This document shows positions 1 through 7,044 of a DNA stretch of 28,269 nucleotides, one piece after another. Each line of letters starts with the position of its first letter. The stretch's first letter is position 1. Location of the stretch: contig DATFPQ010000163.1 of NCBI GenBank assembly GCA_035264765.1, forward strand, positions 1 to 28,269, read 5' to 3'. Under the pieces are notes generated by a model. It ran no database searches, was not told where the DNA came from, and saw nothing but the letters and a program-made list of their open reading frames with translations. The position numbers were made by a program, and so were the translations under genes. Source of the DNA: DATFPQ01 sp035264765 (GTDB taxonomy: Bacteria; Actinomycetota; Actinomycetes; Actinomycetales; Angustibacteraceae).

Positions 1-2
1 CG

Positions 3-317
3 CTGGACGTGGGCGGGGCCACCCGGCTGATCCCGCCGGCGATCCGGCGGGCGCTGATCGCCCGCGACCGCGGCTGCGCCTTCCCCGGCTGCCGGCGACC
101 ACCGCGCTGGTGCGACGCCCACCACATTCAGCACTGGGCCGATGGCGGACCGACGTCCCTGGTGAATCTGGTGCTGCTGTGCGACTTCCACCAGGACGTG
201 ATCCACCACGGCCAGTGGACCGTGACGATCACCGACGGCCGACCCGTGTTCGTGCCGCCGGCCTGGCTGGACCCGACCAGGTCGCCCCGCGGACCCACCG
301 ACCCCCAAGCCGCGTGA
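3..317 (+). CDS. HNH endonuclease-domain protein, DUF222/13E12 type (C-terminal fragment)
   Basis: The gene enters from the left edge: the reading frame is open to base 3 and the first residues (LDVGGATRLIPP) are an internal part of the family, so the true start lies outside. About 105 C-terminal residues remain. They hold the HNH zinc/nuclease module: the CAFPGC and RWCDAHH cysteines and histidines, then HWADGGPTSLVNLVLLC and a final FHQ/HH. This is the conserved tail of the DUF222-HNH proteins, which occur in many copies in actinobacteria and are often called 13E12 repeat proteins. Their biological role is unsettled; nuclease activity is inferred from the motif. No mobile-element ends are visible nearby. 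The family call is firm; whether the full gene is intact cannot be judged here. Confidence 0.88.
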   Translation: MDVGGATRLIPPAIRRALIARDRGCAFPGCRRPPRWCDAHHIQHWADGGPTSLVNLVLLCDFHQDVIHHGQWTVTITDGRPVFVPPAWLDPTRSPRGPTDPQAA

Positions 318-375
318 GTCAGACCACACCCACGGGGATCGTGGCAGCAGTAGCCTCGGCGTCCGGAGGTGGGCC

Positions 376-1551
376 ATGGGCCTTATGGGAGCCAGACGAG
401 TGCCGGTCCTCGTAGGCGTCCTCGCGGCCGGGCTGTTCCCGGTGGGGGTGCTGGCCGCCAGCGCGGCTCCGGCATCGACGTCCCGCGCCATCGCCACAGA
501 CCTATCGGAGGTCGGCGGATCCGCAGCGACGGGTCAGAGCGCCGCAGTGACTCGGGCCTTGGCCGCCGGAGCCGGTGCCTCGGCCCGCGCAGTGACAGCG
601 GCTTCGGCCACCACCACACGCCTGGGCGCGCGCAGCGCCTGCGCGCCAGTGTTCCCGGCTGCGTTCGTCGCCTCGCTAGCGCGCGACTTCCCGCAGCAGC
701 GGGTCACGGCGTCGGTGTACGACACCCGCACCGGCTGCTGGTACGCCCTGCACGGTGGCCTACGTATCACCACCGCATCGGTCATCAAGGCGTCGGTGAT
801 GGGTGCCGTGCTCCTGCGCGGCCACGACAAGGGTCGCGGTCTCACTCAGTGGGAGCGGGCGCGGATCAGCCCGATGATCACGTACTCGTACAACAACCCG
901 TACGTGTCGGACCTGCTTGGCCGGGTCGGCGGCGTCCGGGGGATGAACGGGTTCGACCGGCGGATGGGCGCCACGCGGACCACCAACAGCCTGGTCTACG
1001 GCGCCACCTGGACGACCGCAAAGGACCGCACTCGGATCGCGCTTGGCTTGCTGCACAGCGGCGGCCCGCTACGGGCCCGTGGCCGCGCGGAGGCCTGGCG
1101 CTACATGTCCGGGGTGACGCCGACGCAGCGCTGGGGCATCACCGCGGGCGTCCCGGCCGGCTGGCAGGTGGCGCTGAAGAACGGTTTCTACCCGATGCGC
1201 GGCTACGGCTGGCGGGTCGGCTCCACCGGCTTCGTCCGCCGTACGGGCACCGACAGTGGCTACGCGGTGACGATCATGACCGACCACAACGGCAGCCAGG
1301 TCGCCGGCATGCGCCTGGTCGAGCGGGTCTCGCGCCGGGTCGCCTCGACCGTGGCCGGTGGCCGCCCAGCGCCCCGGGTCGTGGACCGCTCCCGCTGCGT
1401 CAGCACCCGCGCGGGTCAGAGCTGGCGGCAGGTCGCCGGCGAGGTGGGCCTCCCGGCGTCCCGCTGGGCGGACGTCCGACGCGTGTCCGGAGGTAACCCC
1501 AGGCCACTGTCCGGGCAGCGGGCCTGCTCACCGGTCCTGCGCGGCGCGTGA
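376..1551 (+). CDS. Secreted class A beta-lactamase-like serine hydrolase
   Basis: A 391-residue exported protein. GGAGG at 365-369 sits 6 nt before ATG 376. Residues 1-31 look like a signal peptide: RR, then a hydrophobic stretch, then AASA. A low-complexity Ala/Ser/Thr linker runs to about 88. The catalytic domain has S135-V-I-K138 (the SxxK nucleophile motif), S171-Y-N173 in place of SDN, and K268-N-G270 where beta-lactamases have KTG. I see no clear omega-loop glutamate. The fold is therefore that of class A beta-lactamases and D,D-peptidases, but real beta-lactam hydrolysis is doubtful; a cell-wall peptidase or esterase role is as likely. The last 50 residues (RAGQSWRQVAGEVGLP...LSGQRACSP) resemble a degenerate LysM repeat, which would anchor it to peptidoglycan; that is inference. 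It ends 4 bp before a convergent gene. Confidence 0.82.
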   Translation: MGLMGARRVPVLVGVLAAGLFPVGVLAASAAPASTSRAIATDLSEVGGSAATGQSAAVTRALAAGAGASARAVTAASATTTRLGARSACAPVFPAAFVASLARDFPQQRVTASVYDTRTGCWYALHGGLRITTASVIKASVMGAVLLRGHDKGRGLTQWERARISPMITYSYNNPYVSDLLGRVGGVRGMNGFDRRMGATRTTNSLVYGATWTTAKDRTRIALGLLHSGGPLRARGRAEAWRYMSGVTPTQRWGITAGVPAGWQVALKNGFYPMRGYGWRVGSTGFVRRTGTDSGYAVTIMTDHNGSQVAGMRLVERVSRRVASTVAGGRPAPRVVDRSRCVSTRAGQSWRQVAGEVGLPASRWADVRRVSGGNPRPLSGQRACSPVLRGA

Positions 1552-1555
1552 GCCC

Positions 1556-2140
1556 TCAGCGGGCGGGGCGGTAGGTCAGCAGAACGCTTCCGGTCGTCGT
1601 GGTCCTGTTGTCCACCAGACGCAGCCGCCGCACCTCGTCGAACCCCCGGAACAGCCGCTTGCCGGTGCCCAGCACGATCGGTGACACGGTCAGGGAGTAG
1701 ACGTCGACGAGGTCGCTTCGAATCAGCGTCTGCACCAGATCGCCGCTGCCGAGCACCGCGATGCTCTGGCCCGGCTGCTCCTTCAGATCGGCGACCCGGC
1801 GGGCGACGTCGCCGTCGATCAGCGTCGAGTTCTGCCAGGTCAGCTCGGTAAGGGTCGTGGAGGCGACGTACTTCGCCGTGCTGTTGAGGTGCGCTGCGAA
1901 GGGGTCATCGGGCGGCGCGGTCGGCCAGTACGAGGCCATGCTCTGGTACGTCTTGCGTCCGAACAGGTAGGCGTCGGTGGTGGCCATCCCCTCCGCCGCG
2001 CTGGCGCCGAGGACCTCGTCGAAGTACGGGCGCTGCCAGCCTCCGTGCCGGAACCCTCCCTCGGTGTCCTCCTCTGGTGACCCGGGCGCCTGCATGACGC
2101 CGTCGAGGGACAGGAACTCGATGACAACCAGTGTCCGCAT
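1556..2140 (-). CDS. Dihydrofolate reductase family protein (RibD C-terminal domain)
   Basis: A 194-residue cytoplasmic protein made of a single RibD-C/DHFR-like domain. Visible signatures are the N-terminal strand with LSLDGVMQAPG, the DAYLFGRKTYQSMASYWP helix, the STLIDGDVARRVADLK segment, the IAVLGSGDLVQTL nucleotide-binding loop, and the C-terminal DVYSLTVSPIVLGTGKRLF motif. Length is normal for the family (about 180-200). Members bind NADPH, but few have a proven substrate, and they are not the housekeeping FolA. The ATG at 2140 has a purine-rich stretch (GGAAGCGGGA) just upstream. It converges on the serine hydrolase gene and is divergent from the YihY gene, with a 14-bp repeat array between the two start codons. 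Confidence 0.88.
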   Translation of the reverse strand: MRTLVVIEFLSLDGVMQAPGSPEEDTEGGFRHGGWQRPYFDEVLGASAAEGMATTDAYLFGRKTYQSMASYWPTAPPDDPFAAHLNSTAKYVASTTLTELTWQNSTLIDGDVARRVADLKEQPGQSIAVLGSGDLVQTLIRSDLVDVYSLTVSPIVLGTGKRLFRGFDEVRRLRLVDNRTTTTGSVLLTYRPAR

Positions 2141-2198
2141 GGATCCCGCTTCCGTGTTGTGGAATCAGTCTCCGCGGTAGACCACAAGCCGGACCCGG

Positions 2199-2280
2199 AC
2201 TCATCGGTGCAAGGTCATGGGTGGACGCTCATGGGTGCACGCTCACCGGTGGGCGCGCATCGGTGCGCTCAATGGTGCAC
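2199..2280. repeat. Intergenic imperfect tandem array, 14-bp unit, about 6 copies
   Basis: Six abutting units with consensus near GCTCATCGGTGCAC: 2199-2212, 2213-2226, 2227-2240, 2241-2254, 2255-2266 (12 bp) and 2267-2280. Each differs from the consensus at a few positions, and there are no spacers. The array fills the middle of the 206-bp gap between the divergent DHFR-family (start 2140) and YihY (start 2347) genes. Read on the minus strand, each unit contains GTGCACCNATGAG, a core also seen in the array at 26751-26839. It could hold protein-binding sites or be slippage-driven sequence; nothing here decides. Confidence 0.85.
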
Positions 2281-2346
2281 CGACGCGCCGTCGCTCGCCG
2301 TGGAAGCCGGCCGGCACCATCATGGGGACGTGGCAGAGGGCGCGTC

Positions 2347-3399
2347 GTGGCAGTGACCGAGCGGCTCGACGCGCTGCAGCGCCGCTTCCGCGCCCTGGGC
2401 TTCCCGATCGCGGTCATGTACAAGTTCTTCGACGACCAGGGCAACTACCTCGCGGCACTCATCGCCTACTACGGCTTCCTGTCGTTCTTCCCGCTGCTGC
2501 TGCTGCTCAGCTCGATCCTCGGCTACACGCTGGCAGGGAACCCCGACCTGCAACGCCAGGTCCTCGACTCGGCCCTGAGCCAGTTCCCGGTCATCGGGCA
2601 GCAACTGACCAGCCCCACGGGTCTGAAGGGAAACCCCACGGCCGTTGTCGTGGGGATCGCCGCGTCTCTGTACGGCGGGATGGGGGTGGCGCAGGCGGTG
2701 CAGCACGCCATGAACACCGCCTGGAACGTCCCGCTCGTCCACCGCCCGAATGCGGTGCTGGCGCGGCTGCGTAGCCTGCTGCTGCTGGCCGCGGGCGGAC
2801 TCGCGATCATCACGACGACGATCCTCGCCGGTCTCGGCGCGGGCACCTGGGTCGGTGGACTGGACCTGGGCCTCGAGCTCCAGCTGCTGAGCGTGGTTCT
2901 GTCTGTGCTGATCAACGCAGGTGTTCTAATGCTGGTGTTTCGCATCGCGACGGCCCGGCCCCTCAGCCTGCGCGACACGGCGCCCGGAGCGTTCCTCGCG
3001 GCGCTGATCTGGCTGCTGCTGCAGTCCTTCGGGACGGCCTACATCGACCGGGTCGTGCGGGGCACGACCGCGACCAACGGGGTCTTCGCTGTGGTCCTCG
3101 GCATGCTGGCGTGGATCTATCTCAGCGCCATTGCAGTCATCCTCTGCGCCGAGGTGAACGTGGTCCGGGTCAAGCACCTGTACCCGCGCGCCCTGCTCAC
3201 GCCGTTCACGGACGACGTTGACCTGACCCACGGGGACGCCAGGGCCTACACCGACGCGGCGACGGCCCAGCGGGCCAAGGGCTTCCAGTCCGTGGACGTC
3301 AGCTTCGAGGGGGAGGGCCGGGACGCCCAGGGCCGCCGCATCCGGCGGAGCCGCGGCGCGGAAGAGCGACGCGGAGGGGTCGCTGATCGGCGGCACTAG
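2347..3399 (+). CDS. YihY/BrkB-family inner-membrane protein
   Basis: A 350-residue polytopic membrane protein. GTG 2347 is chosen because GAGGG at 2336-2340 lies 6 nt upstream; the frame is open further upstream, but that part only translates the repeat array. The family core is clear: YLAALIAYYGFLSFFPLLLLLSSILGY near the N-terminus, GIAASLYGGMGVAQAVQHAMNTAWNVP in the middle, then several hydrophobic helices ending in VLGMLAWIYLSAIAVILCAEVNVV, about six transmembrane segments in all. The last 70 residues are charged and presumably cytoplasmic. The family was once annotated as RNase BN, which was wrong; its transport or envelope role is unknown. It stands alone, divergent from the DHFR-family gene. 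Confidence 0.9.
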   Translation: MAVTERLDALQRRFRALGFPIAVMYKFFDDQGNYLAALIAYYGFLSFFPLLLLLSSILGYTLAGNPDLQRQVLDSALSQFPVIGQQLTSPTGLKGNPTAVVVGIAASLYGGMGVAQAVQHAMNTAWNVPLVHRPNAVLARLRSLLLLAAGGLAIITTTILAGLGAGTWVGGLDLGLELQLLSVVLSVLINAGVLMLVFRIATARPLSLRDTAPGAFLAALIWLLLQSFGTAYIDRVVRGTTATNGVFAVVLGMLAWIYLSAIAVILCAEVNVVRVKHLYPRALLTPFTDDVDLTHGDARAYTDAATAQRAKGFQSVDVSFEGEGRDAQGRRIRRSRGAEERRGGVADRRH

Positions 3400-3455
3400 A
3401 CCGGCGCCGCTGGCCGATACTCGCCGAACCGGTGCGAGCGAACCGGCGCCGCTGG
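3400..3455. repeat. Short direct repeats after the YihY gene
   Basis: The 14-mer ACCGGCGCCGCTGG occurs exactly at 3400-3413 and 3442-3455, each followed by a CCGAT-like sequence. A diverged copy (GAACCGGTGCGAGC, 3426-3439) lies between them. They sit in the 122-bp gap between the convergent YihY gene and the 3522-4016 gene. Each unit contains the palindrome GGCGCC and may form small hairpins, but I see no clear terminator stem. Confidence 0.6.
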
Positions 3456-3521
3456 ACCGATCCGCAGCCAACCTGCCAGCGAGCCGACGCCCATGAACCG
3501 CGCGGCTGAGCACTCGAGGGG

Positions 3522-4016
3522 TCAGTGGCTCCGGGTGCCCCTGCGGGACTCCAGCCGCGGCGGGACGAGCCTCTCGGCGACGACTCCAGTCGTAACCGAG
3601 TAGATGGCCTTGTGCAGGACGTCGACCACCTGCTCGTTCAGCGGCCAGGTGCGCGGGGGTGCCCCCACGCCGGTCGCGTTCTCAACGGTCTGGTCGGTCG
3701 CCAGGCGGACGACGGTATGTGCCAGGTGGGCCCGCGGGCCGCGCAGCCCAACGGCGGCCCAGACTCCGCGCAGGGCCCCAAGGATCGCGCCCGTTCCCCA
3801 GTGCATCGCGTGGTTCCACCCCGGCGGCCGGTCGTCGTCCCCGGGTGAGCGACCGAGCAGCGTGAGCAGCGCGCGCCCCGGGACGTACGAGTTCGGCCGT
3901 CCGGTCAGCGCTTGCTCGGCCTTCTCCGCCGCCGTCATGACGGCGACGCCGGCCATACCGGCAACGGCTCCCCGCAGCGCGGCGGACAGCAGGGCAGCGG
4001 TACGAGAGTGCCTCAT
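3522..4016 (-). CDS. Hypothetical membrane protein
   Basis: A 164-residue protein that I cannot assign to a characterised family. The N-terminal 30 residues contain a hydrophobic, glycine-rich helix (ALRGAVAGMAGVAVMTAAEKAEQ), followed by SYVPGRALLTLLG. A second hydrophobic glycine-rich segment (HWGTGAILGALRGVWAAVG) and a third near VDVLHKAIYSVTTGVVAE suggest three or four membrane helices. The helix-plus-MTxxE layout recalls small DUF1440/YagU-like membrane proteins, but that is only a resemblance. ATG 4016 has GAGGGGG about 10 nt upstream. It is convergent with the YihY gene, and a 15-bp repeat array starts about 75 bp upstream of it. Confidence 0.7.
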   Translation of the reverse strand: MRHSRTAALLSAALRGAVAGMAGVAVMTAAEKAEQALTGRPNSYVPGRALLTLLGRSPGDDDRPPGWNHAMHWGTGAILGALRGVWAAVGLRGPRAHLAHTVVRLATDQTVENATGVGAPPRTWPLNEQVVDVLHKAIYSVTTGVVAERLVPPRLESRRGTRSH

Positions 4017-4091
4017 CGGCAGCGGACCCCCTCGTCCCCGTGGGCAGCCGTCGACATCGGCTGTTGTCGTCCGCTGCTACCCGGCCGCTGC

Positions 4092-4181
4092 CCGACGTAA
4101 CGCTGTCGGACCTCACGCTGCCGGACGTCACGTCGCCCGACCTAGCGTTGCCGGACCTAGCGTTGCCCGGCCTAGCGCGCG
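4092..4181. repeat. Intergenic tandem array, 15-bp unit, 6 copies
   Basis: Six abutting 15-bp units, consensus CGGACCTAGCGTTGC with variants CGGACCTCACGCTGC and CGGACGTCACGTCGC: 4092-4106, 4107-4121, 4122-4136, 4137-4151, 4152-4166, 4167-4181. The array occupies almost half of the 198-bp gap between the nucleotidyltransferase stop (4215) and the start of the 3522-4016 gene, so it lies in that gene's upstream region. Because the period is a multiple of three, all frames through it read as pentapeptide repeats; I regard that as a by-product, not a gene. Confidence 0.88.
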
Positions 4182-4214
4182 GATGTGACGCCGCCGGAAA
4201 ACCGAGGGCAACGG

Positions 4215-5003
4215 TCAGGCACCGGCGACCACGGTCAGCGGCTGCTCCCGGCTGCCCGCGCGGACCACCTCCACCAGGTGCTCCTGTGGGCCCACGTAGG
4301 CCCCGGGCCACACGACCGACCGCTCGACCGAGCCCTCCACGAGCGCTCCGTCCCCGATCACGCTCCGGCCGCCGGACGCCATCAGGTTCGCAGCCAGATA
4401 GTCCGTGGGCCGGCCGCAGTCCACCACCGGCGCCCCGGTCACCACGAGGTCGAGACGGGACGGCGGCAGGTCGCGCCAGAGCACCTCGTACAGCCCGCTC
4501 GGCTCGGCCGCGAGACCCCGCACGGCCGTCCACGGGAGCACGCAGGAGCCGACGTACCGGACGCCCCTCCCGTCGGCGACGAAGTCGGCGCGCTCCCCGG
4601 GCCGCGCAGGGGTGGCCAGCAGCCGGCACCGCTCGCCGTCCCAGCCGGCGACCAGCTCCTCGAGCCCGTGGGGGGTGTACGCGTCGGCGTTGGTCAGGAG
4701 GACGTCCCGCCCGTCCAGCCAGCCGCGCAACTGACCGAGCGCGCCTGCCGTACCCAGCGGCCCCGGCTGCTCCACCTGCACGTACGCCCGCGGCCCGACA
4801 TGGGACACCACCGCCTCGGCGAAGTGGTGTGCGTTGACGGCACGCGCGCCGACGTACGGCCGCAGCCGCTCGAGCGCGTGGTCGAGCAGCGGCACATTGC
4901 CGACCGGGCACAGGGCCTTGGGCCGCAGGGTGGTCAACGGCCGCAGCCGCTCACCGAGCCCCGCGGCCAGGACCACCCCGGCCAGCGGCTGCGGGGGGCT
5001 CAC
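4215..5003 (-). CDS. Sugar-phosphate nucleotidyltransferase-like protein
   Basis: A 262-residue cytoplasmic protein. The N-terminal signature GVVLAAGLGERLRPLTTLRPKAL (residues 9-31) is the NTP-binding GxGxRxxPLT...PK loop of mannose-1-phosphate guanylyltransferases and glucose-1-phosphate thymidylyltransferases. LLTNADAY supplies the metal-binding aspartate region. The last 60 residues (ASGGRSVIGDGALVEGSVERSVVWPGAYVG) form a short left-handed beta-helix-like tail. It is shorter than classical ManC or GlmU, and the sugar and nucleotide cannot be told from sequence. GTG 5003 overlaps the stop of the upstream Nudix gene (GTGA), so the two are translationally coupled. That pairing suggests a nucleotide-sugar synthesis or clean-up role, which is inference. 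Confidence 0.85.
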   Translation of the reverse strand: MSPPQPLAGVVLAAGLGERLRPLTTLRPKALCPVGNVPLLDHALERLRPYVGARAVNAHHFAEAVVSHVGPRAYVQVEQPGPLGTAGALGQLRGWLDGRDVLLTNADAYTPHGLEELVAGWDGERCRLLATPARPGERADFVADGRGVRYVGSCVLPWTAVRGLAAEPSGLYEVLWRDLPPSRLDLVVTGAPVVDCGRPTDYLAANLMASGGRSVIGDGALVEGSVERSVVWPGAYVGPQEHLVEVVRAGSREQPLTVVAGA

Positions 5004-5512
5004 GCCCGCAGCACGCGACCGTCGTACCCGGAGGGGGCGGCGACGTCCCGGGCCGCCTGCAGGATCTGCTGCGTCGGACCGTCCATCTCGTCGATCTCCT
5101 CGAGTCGCATCCAGCGTGCACTGGTCGCCTCGCCGCCGACGCGCTCGCCGAGCTCGCTGTCGACCTGGAGCCGGTAGACGACGTCCACCCGCCGCAGCGG
5201 CGCGTCCACGACCACGGTGACCGGCCGGCCCACCTGCACGAGCAGGCCGAGCTCCTCGCGCAGCTCGCGCCGCACCGCGTCGGCGGCCGATTCGCCGCGG
5301 TCGAGCAACCCACCCGGCAGGCTCCAGCCGGCGCGGTGGGGCTGGCGCAGCATGAGCAGCCGGCCGTCCCGCTGCAGCAGGCAGACCGCGCCCACCGTGA
5401 AGCTCGGCGTGCCAGCGCGGACGACGAGCCGCCGCACCGGCGCCGGCAGTCGCCGGAACACCCGGAGCGCGAACAGGTAGATCGGGCGTCGGCGCACCGG
5501 AGGTGTGGACAT
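5000..5512 (-). CDS. Nudix hydrolase
   Basis: A 170-residue protein with a complete Nudix box: GGLLDRGESAADAVRRELREELGL fits GX5EX7REUXEEXGU. A basic, hydrophobic N-terminus (RPIYLFALRVFRRLPAPVRRLVVRAG) precedes the domain and may associate with the membrane. Substrate is unknown; Nudix enzymes cleave nucleoside diphosphates linked to another group. ATG 5512 is preferred: TAGGCT on the minus strand (5525-5520) lies 7 nt before it, as in a leaderless transcript, although a weak AGGA is also present. The stop overlaps the GTG of the nucleotidyltransferase by 4 bp. It is divergent from a second Nudix gene whose start is only 34 bp away. Confidence 0.9.
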   Translation of the reverse strand: MSTPPVRRRPIYLFALRVFRRLPAPVRRLVVRAGTPSFTVGAVCLLQRDGRLLMLRQPHRAGWSLPGGLLDRGESAADAVRRELREELGLLVQVGRPVTVVVDAPLRRVDVVYRLQVDSELGERVGGEATSARWMRLEEIDEMDGPTQQILQAARDVAAPSGYDGRVLRA

Positions 5513-5519
5513 GGTCCTG

Positions 5520-5525
5520 AGCCTA
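5520..5525 (-). promoter_or_regulatory. Candidate -10 hexamer for the minus-strand Nudix operon
   Basis: TAGGCT read on the minus strand, separated by 7 nt from ATG 5512. It fits TANNNT placed so that transcription would begin at the start codon. No convincing -35 element was recognised. Confidence 0.55.
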
Positions 5526-5533
5526 CGGACGAC

Positions 5534-5539
5534 TAGGGT
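5534..5539 (+). promoter_or_regulatory. Candidate -10 hexamer for the plus-strand Nudix gene
   Basis: TAGGGT followed by 7 nt and then GTG 5547, with no good Shine-Dalgarno between. The minus-strand hexamer at 5520-5525 lies only 8 bp away, so the two polymerase sites overlap and the genes may compete for initiation. Confidence 0.55.
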
Positions 5540-5546
5540 CGCCCGA

Positions 5547-6089
5547 GTGAGCGAGCAGGTGCCGGACGCCGAGCACGAACCGCCGCAGCCGGTCGCGGTC
5601 ACCCGCGTCGGGGCCTACGCGGTGGTGGTGGCCGGTGACCGGATCCTGCTGACCGAGCTGGCCGGCTCGACGCGGTCCGCGGGCGCCTGGACCCTGCCCG
5701 GCGGCGGCCTGGACCACGGCGAGACACCCGTCGACGCGGTGGTCCGGGAGGTCTTCGAGGAGACCGGTCACACCGTCGTCGCACCGCGGCTGGTGGACGT
5801 CGGGTCCGCGCACTTCGTGGGCCGCTCGCCGAGCGGCCGGCTCGAGGACTTCCACGGCATCCGGATCGTCTACCGGGCGGACGTCGAGCAGGTGCGCGAG
5901 CCCGAGGTCCTCGACATCGGCGGAAGCACGTCGGCCGCCGCTTGGGTGCCGCTGGACCGGCTGCGGGAGGTTCCGCTCACCGGCTGGCTGCCGCCCCTGC
6001 TCGCCCGTGTGCTGAATCGGCCGGAGCTGGCCGAGGACCCGAGCGCGCCGTACGGTCAGCAGCATGAGCGGCACGACCCAGACACCTGA
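5547..6089 (+). CDS. Nudix hydrolase
   Basis: A 180-residue protein with an intact Nudix box (GGGLDHGETPVDAVVREVFEETGH). The strand before it (AYAVVVAGDRILLTELAGS) and the PxxxW segments (GAWTLPGG, AAWVPLDRL) are typical of the MutT-like fold. It is not close in sequence to the divergent Nudix protein, so this looks like two different substrates rather than a recent duplication. GTG 5547 is chosen because TAGGGT ends 7 nt upstream; starts further upstream would run through the neighbour's promoter. The 3' end overlaps the next gene by 26 bp and carries what looks like that gene's own promoter. Confidence 0.88.
   Translation: MSEQVPDAEHEPPQPVAVTRVGAYAVVVAGDRILLTELAGSTRSAGAWTLPGGGLDHGETPVDAVVREVFEETGHTVVAPRLVDVGSAHFVGRSPSGRLEDFHGIRIVYRADVEQVREPEVLDIGGSTSAAAWVPLDRLREVPLTGWLPPLLARVLNRPELAEDPSAPYGQQHERHDPDT
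6051..6056 (+). promoter_or_regulatory. Candidate -10 hexamer inside the Nudix 3' end
   Basis: TACGGT is followed by 7 nt and ATG 6064, the start of the GST-like gene, with no Shine-Dalgarno in the gap. It matches the hexamer-to-start spacing at several other starts in the window, which supports an internal leaderless promoter within the last codons of the Nudix gene. Confidence 0.45.
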
Positions 6090-7044
6090 CACCCGCGCCT
6101 CGGGACAGTTCGCCGGCGAGACGGGCGGCCGCGGCGAGTGGAAGCGCCAGGGCAACCGGTTCACCGACCGGATCACCACCGACTCGACCAGCGCGCCGGG
6201 GGAGGGGCCGGACGACCAGGGACGGTGGCCGATCGAGCCGGGCCGGTACCGGCTCGTCGTCTCGCTGGCCTGCCCGTGGGCGCACCGGTCGGTGATCGTG
6301 CGCCGGCTGCTCGGACTGGAGGACGTGATCTCGCTGGCCGTCGTGGACCCCATCCGCGACGAGCGCGGCTGGCGCTTCACGCTCGACCCGGACGGCCGCG
6401 ACCCGGTGCTCGGCATCGAGCACCTGTCGGAGGCGTACCTGCGGACCGACGCGACGTACGAGGGACGGGTGACCGTGCCTGCCGTGGTCGACACCGTGAC
6501 CGGGCTGGTGGTCACCAACGACTACCCGCAGATCACCCTGGACCTGTCGACCCAGTGGACGGCGCACCACGCGCCGGGTGCGCCCGACCTGTACCCGGAA
6601 GCCGGGTGGGCCGAGATGGACCAGCTGATCGACGAGATCTACCGCGACGTCAACAACGGCGTGTACCGGTGCGGGTTCGCCACGACCCAGCAGGCGTACG
6701 ACGCGGCGTACGACCAGCTGTTCGGGCGGCTCGACGTGCTGGAGCGGCGGCTGTCCGACCGGCGGTTCCTGATGGGACCGGAGCTCCGCGAGGTCGACGT
6801 GCGCCTGTTCACCACGCTCGTCCGCTTCGACGCGGTCTACCACGGGCACTTCAAGTGCAACCGACAGAAGCTCACCGAGTTCGACAACCTGTGGCGCTAC
6901 GCACGCGACCTGTACTCGCTGGACGGCTTCGGCGACACCGTGGACTTCGACCACATCAAGCGGCACTACTACGTCACGCATGACCAGATCAACCCGACCG
7001 GCATCGTCCCCAAGGGCCCCCACCCGGCCGTGTGGACGGCCTGA
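6064..7044 (+). CDS. Xi-class glutathione transferase-like (thiol-dependent hydroquinone reductase)
   Basis: A 326-residue protein matching the Xi-class GST family (YqjG/ECM4, glutathionyl-hydroquinone reductases). The thioredoxin-fold N-terminal half carries the catalytic C70-P-W-A-H motif in VVSLACPWAHRSVIVRRLLGLE. RGWRFT, the TVPAVVD cis-proline region, TNDYPQI, DEIYRDVNNGVYRCGFA and the C-terminal helical domain with RFDAVYHGHFKCN all follow in family order. Known members reduce glutathionyl- or chlorinated hydroquinones with thiol. Actinobacteria generally make mycothiol rather than glutathione, so the physiological thiol here is probably different; this is inference. It overlaps the Nudix gene by 26 bp and may have its own promoter. 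Confidence 0.92.
   Translation: MSGTTQTPDTRASGQFAGETGGRGEWKRQGNRFTDRITTDSTSAPGEGPDDQGRWPIEPGRYRLVVSLACPWAHRSVIVRRLLGLEDVISLAVVDPIRDERGWRFTLDPDGRDPVLGIEHLSEAYLRTDATYEGRVTVPAVVDTVTGLVVTNDYPQITLDLSTQWTAHHAPGAPDLYPEAGWAEMDQLIDEIYRDVNNGVYRCGFATTQQAYDAAYDQLFGRLDVLERRLSDRRFLMGPELREVDVRLFTTLVRFDAVYHGHFKCNRQKLTEFDNLWRYARDLYSLDGFGDTVDFDHIKRHYYVTHDQINPTGIVPKGPHPAVWTA

Noticed and set aside
3..317. HNH fragment as part of a mobile intron or intein
   Set aside because: The residues match the C-terminus of the DUF222-HNH family, and no intron, intein or terminal-repeat signals are visible.
2131..2346. N-terminal extension of the YihY protein through the repeat array
   Set aside because: The added residues have no resemblance to the family, the array's 14-bp period shifts frame, and GTG 2347 has a good Shine-Dalgarno.
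2199..4181. CRISPR arrays at the 14-bp and 15-bp repeats
   Set aside because: Units are too short, abut without spacers, are degenerate, and there are no cas genes.
4040..4837. Plus-strand open frame starting with pentapeptide-like repeats (LPDLA)
   Set aside because: It lies opposite the nucleotidyltransferase gene and its repeats come only from the 15-bp array; the rest is arginine/proline-rich antisense translation.
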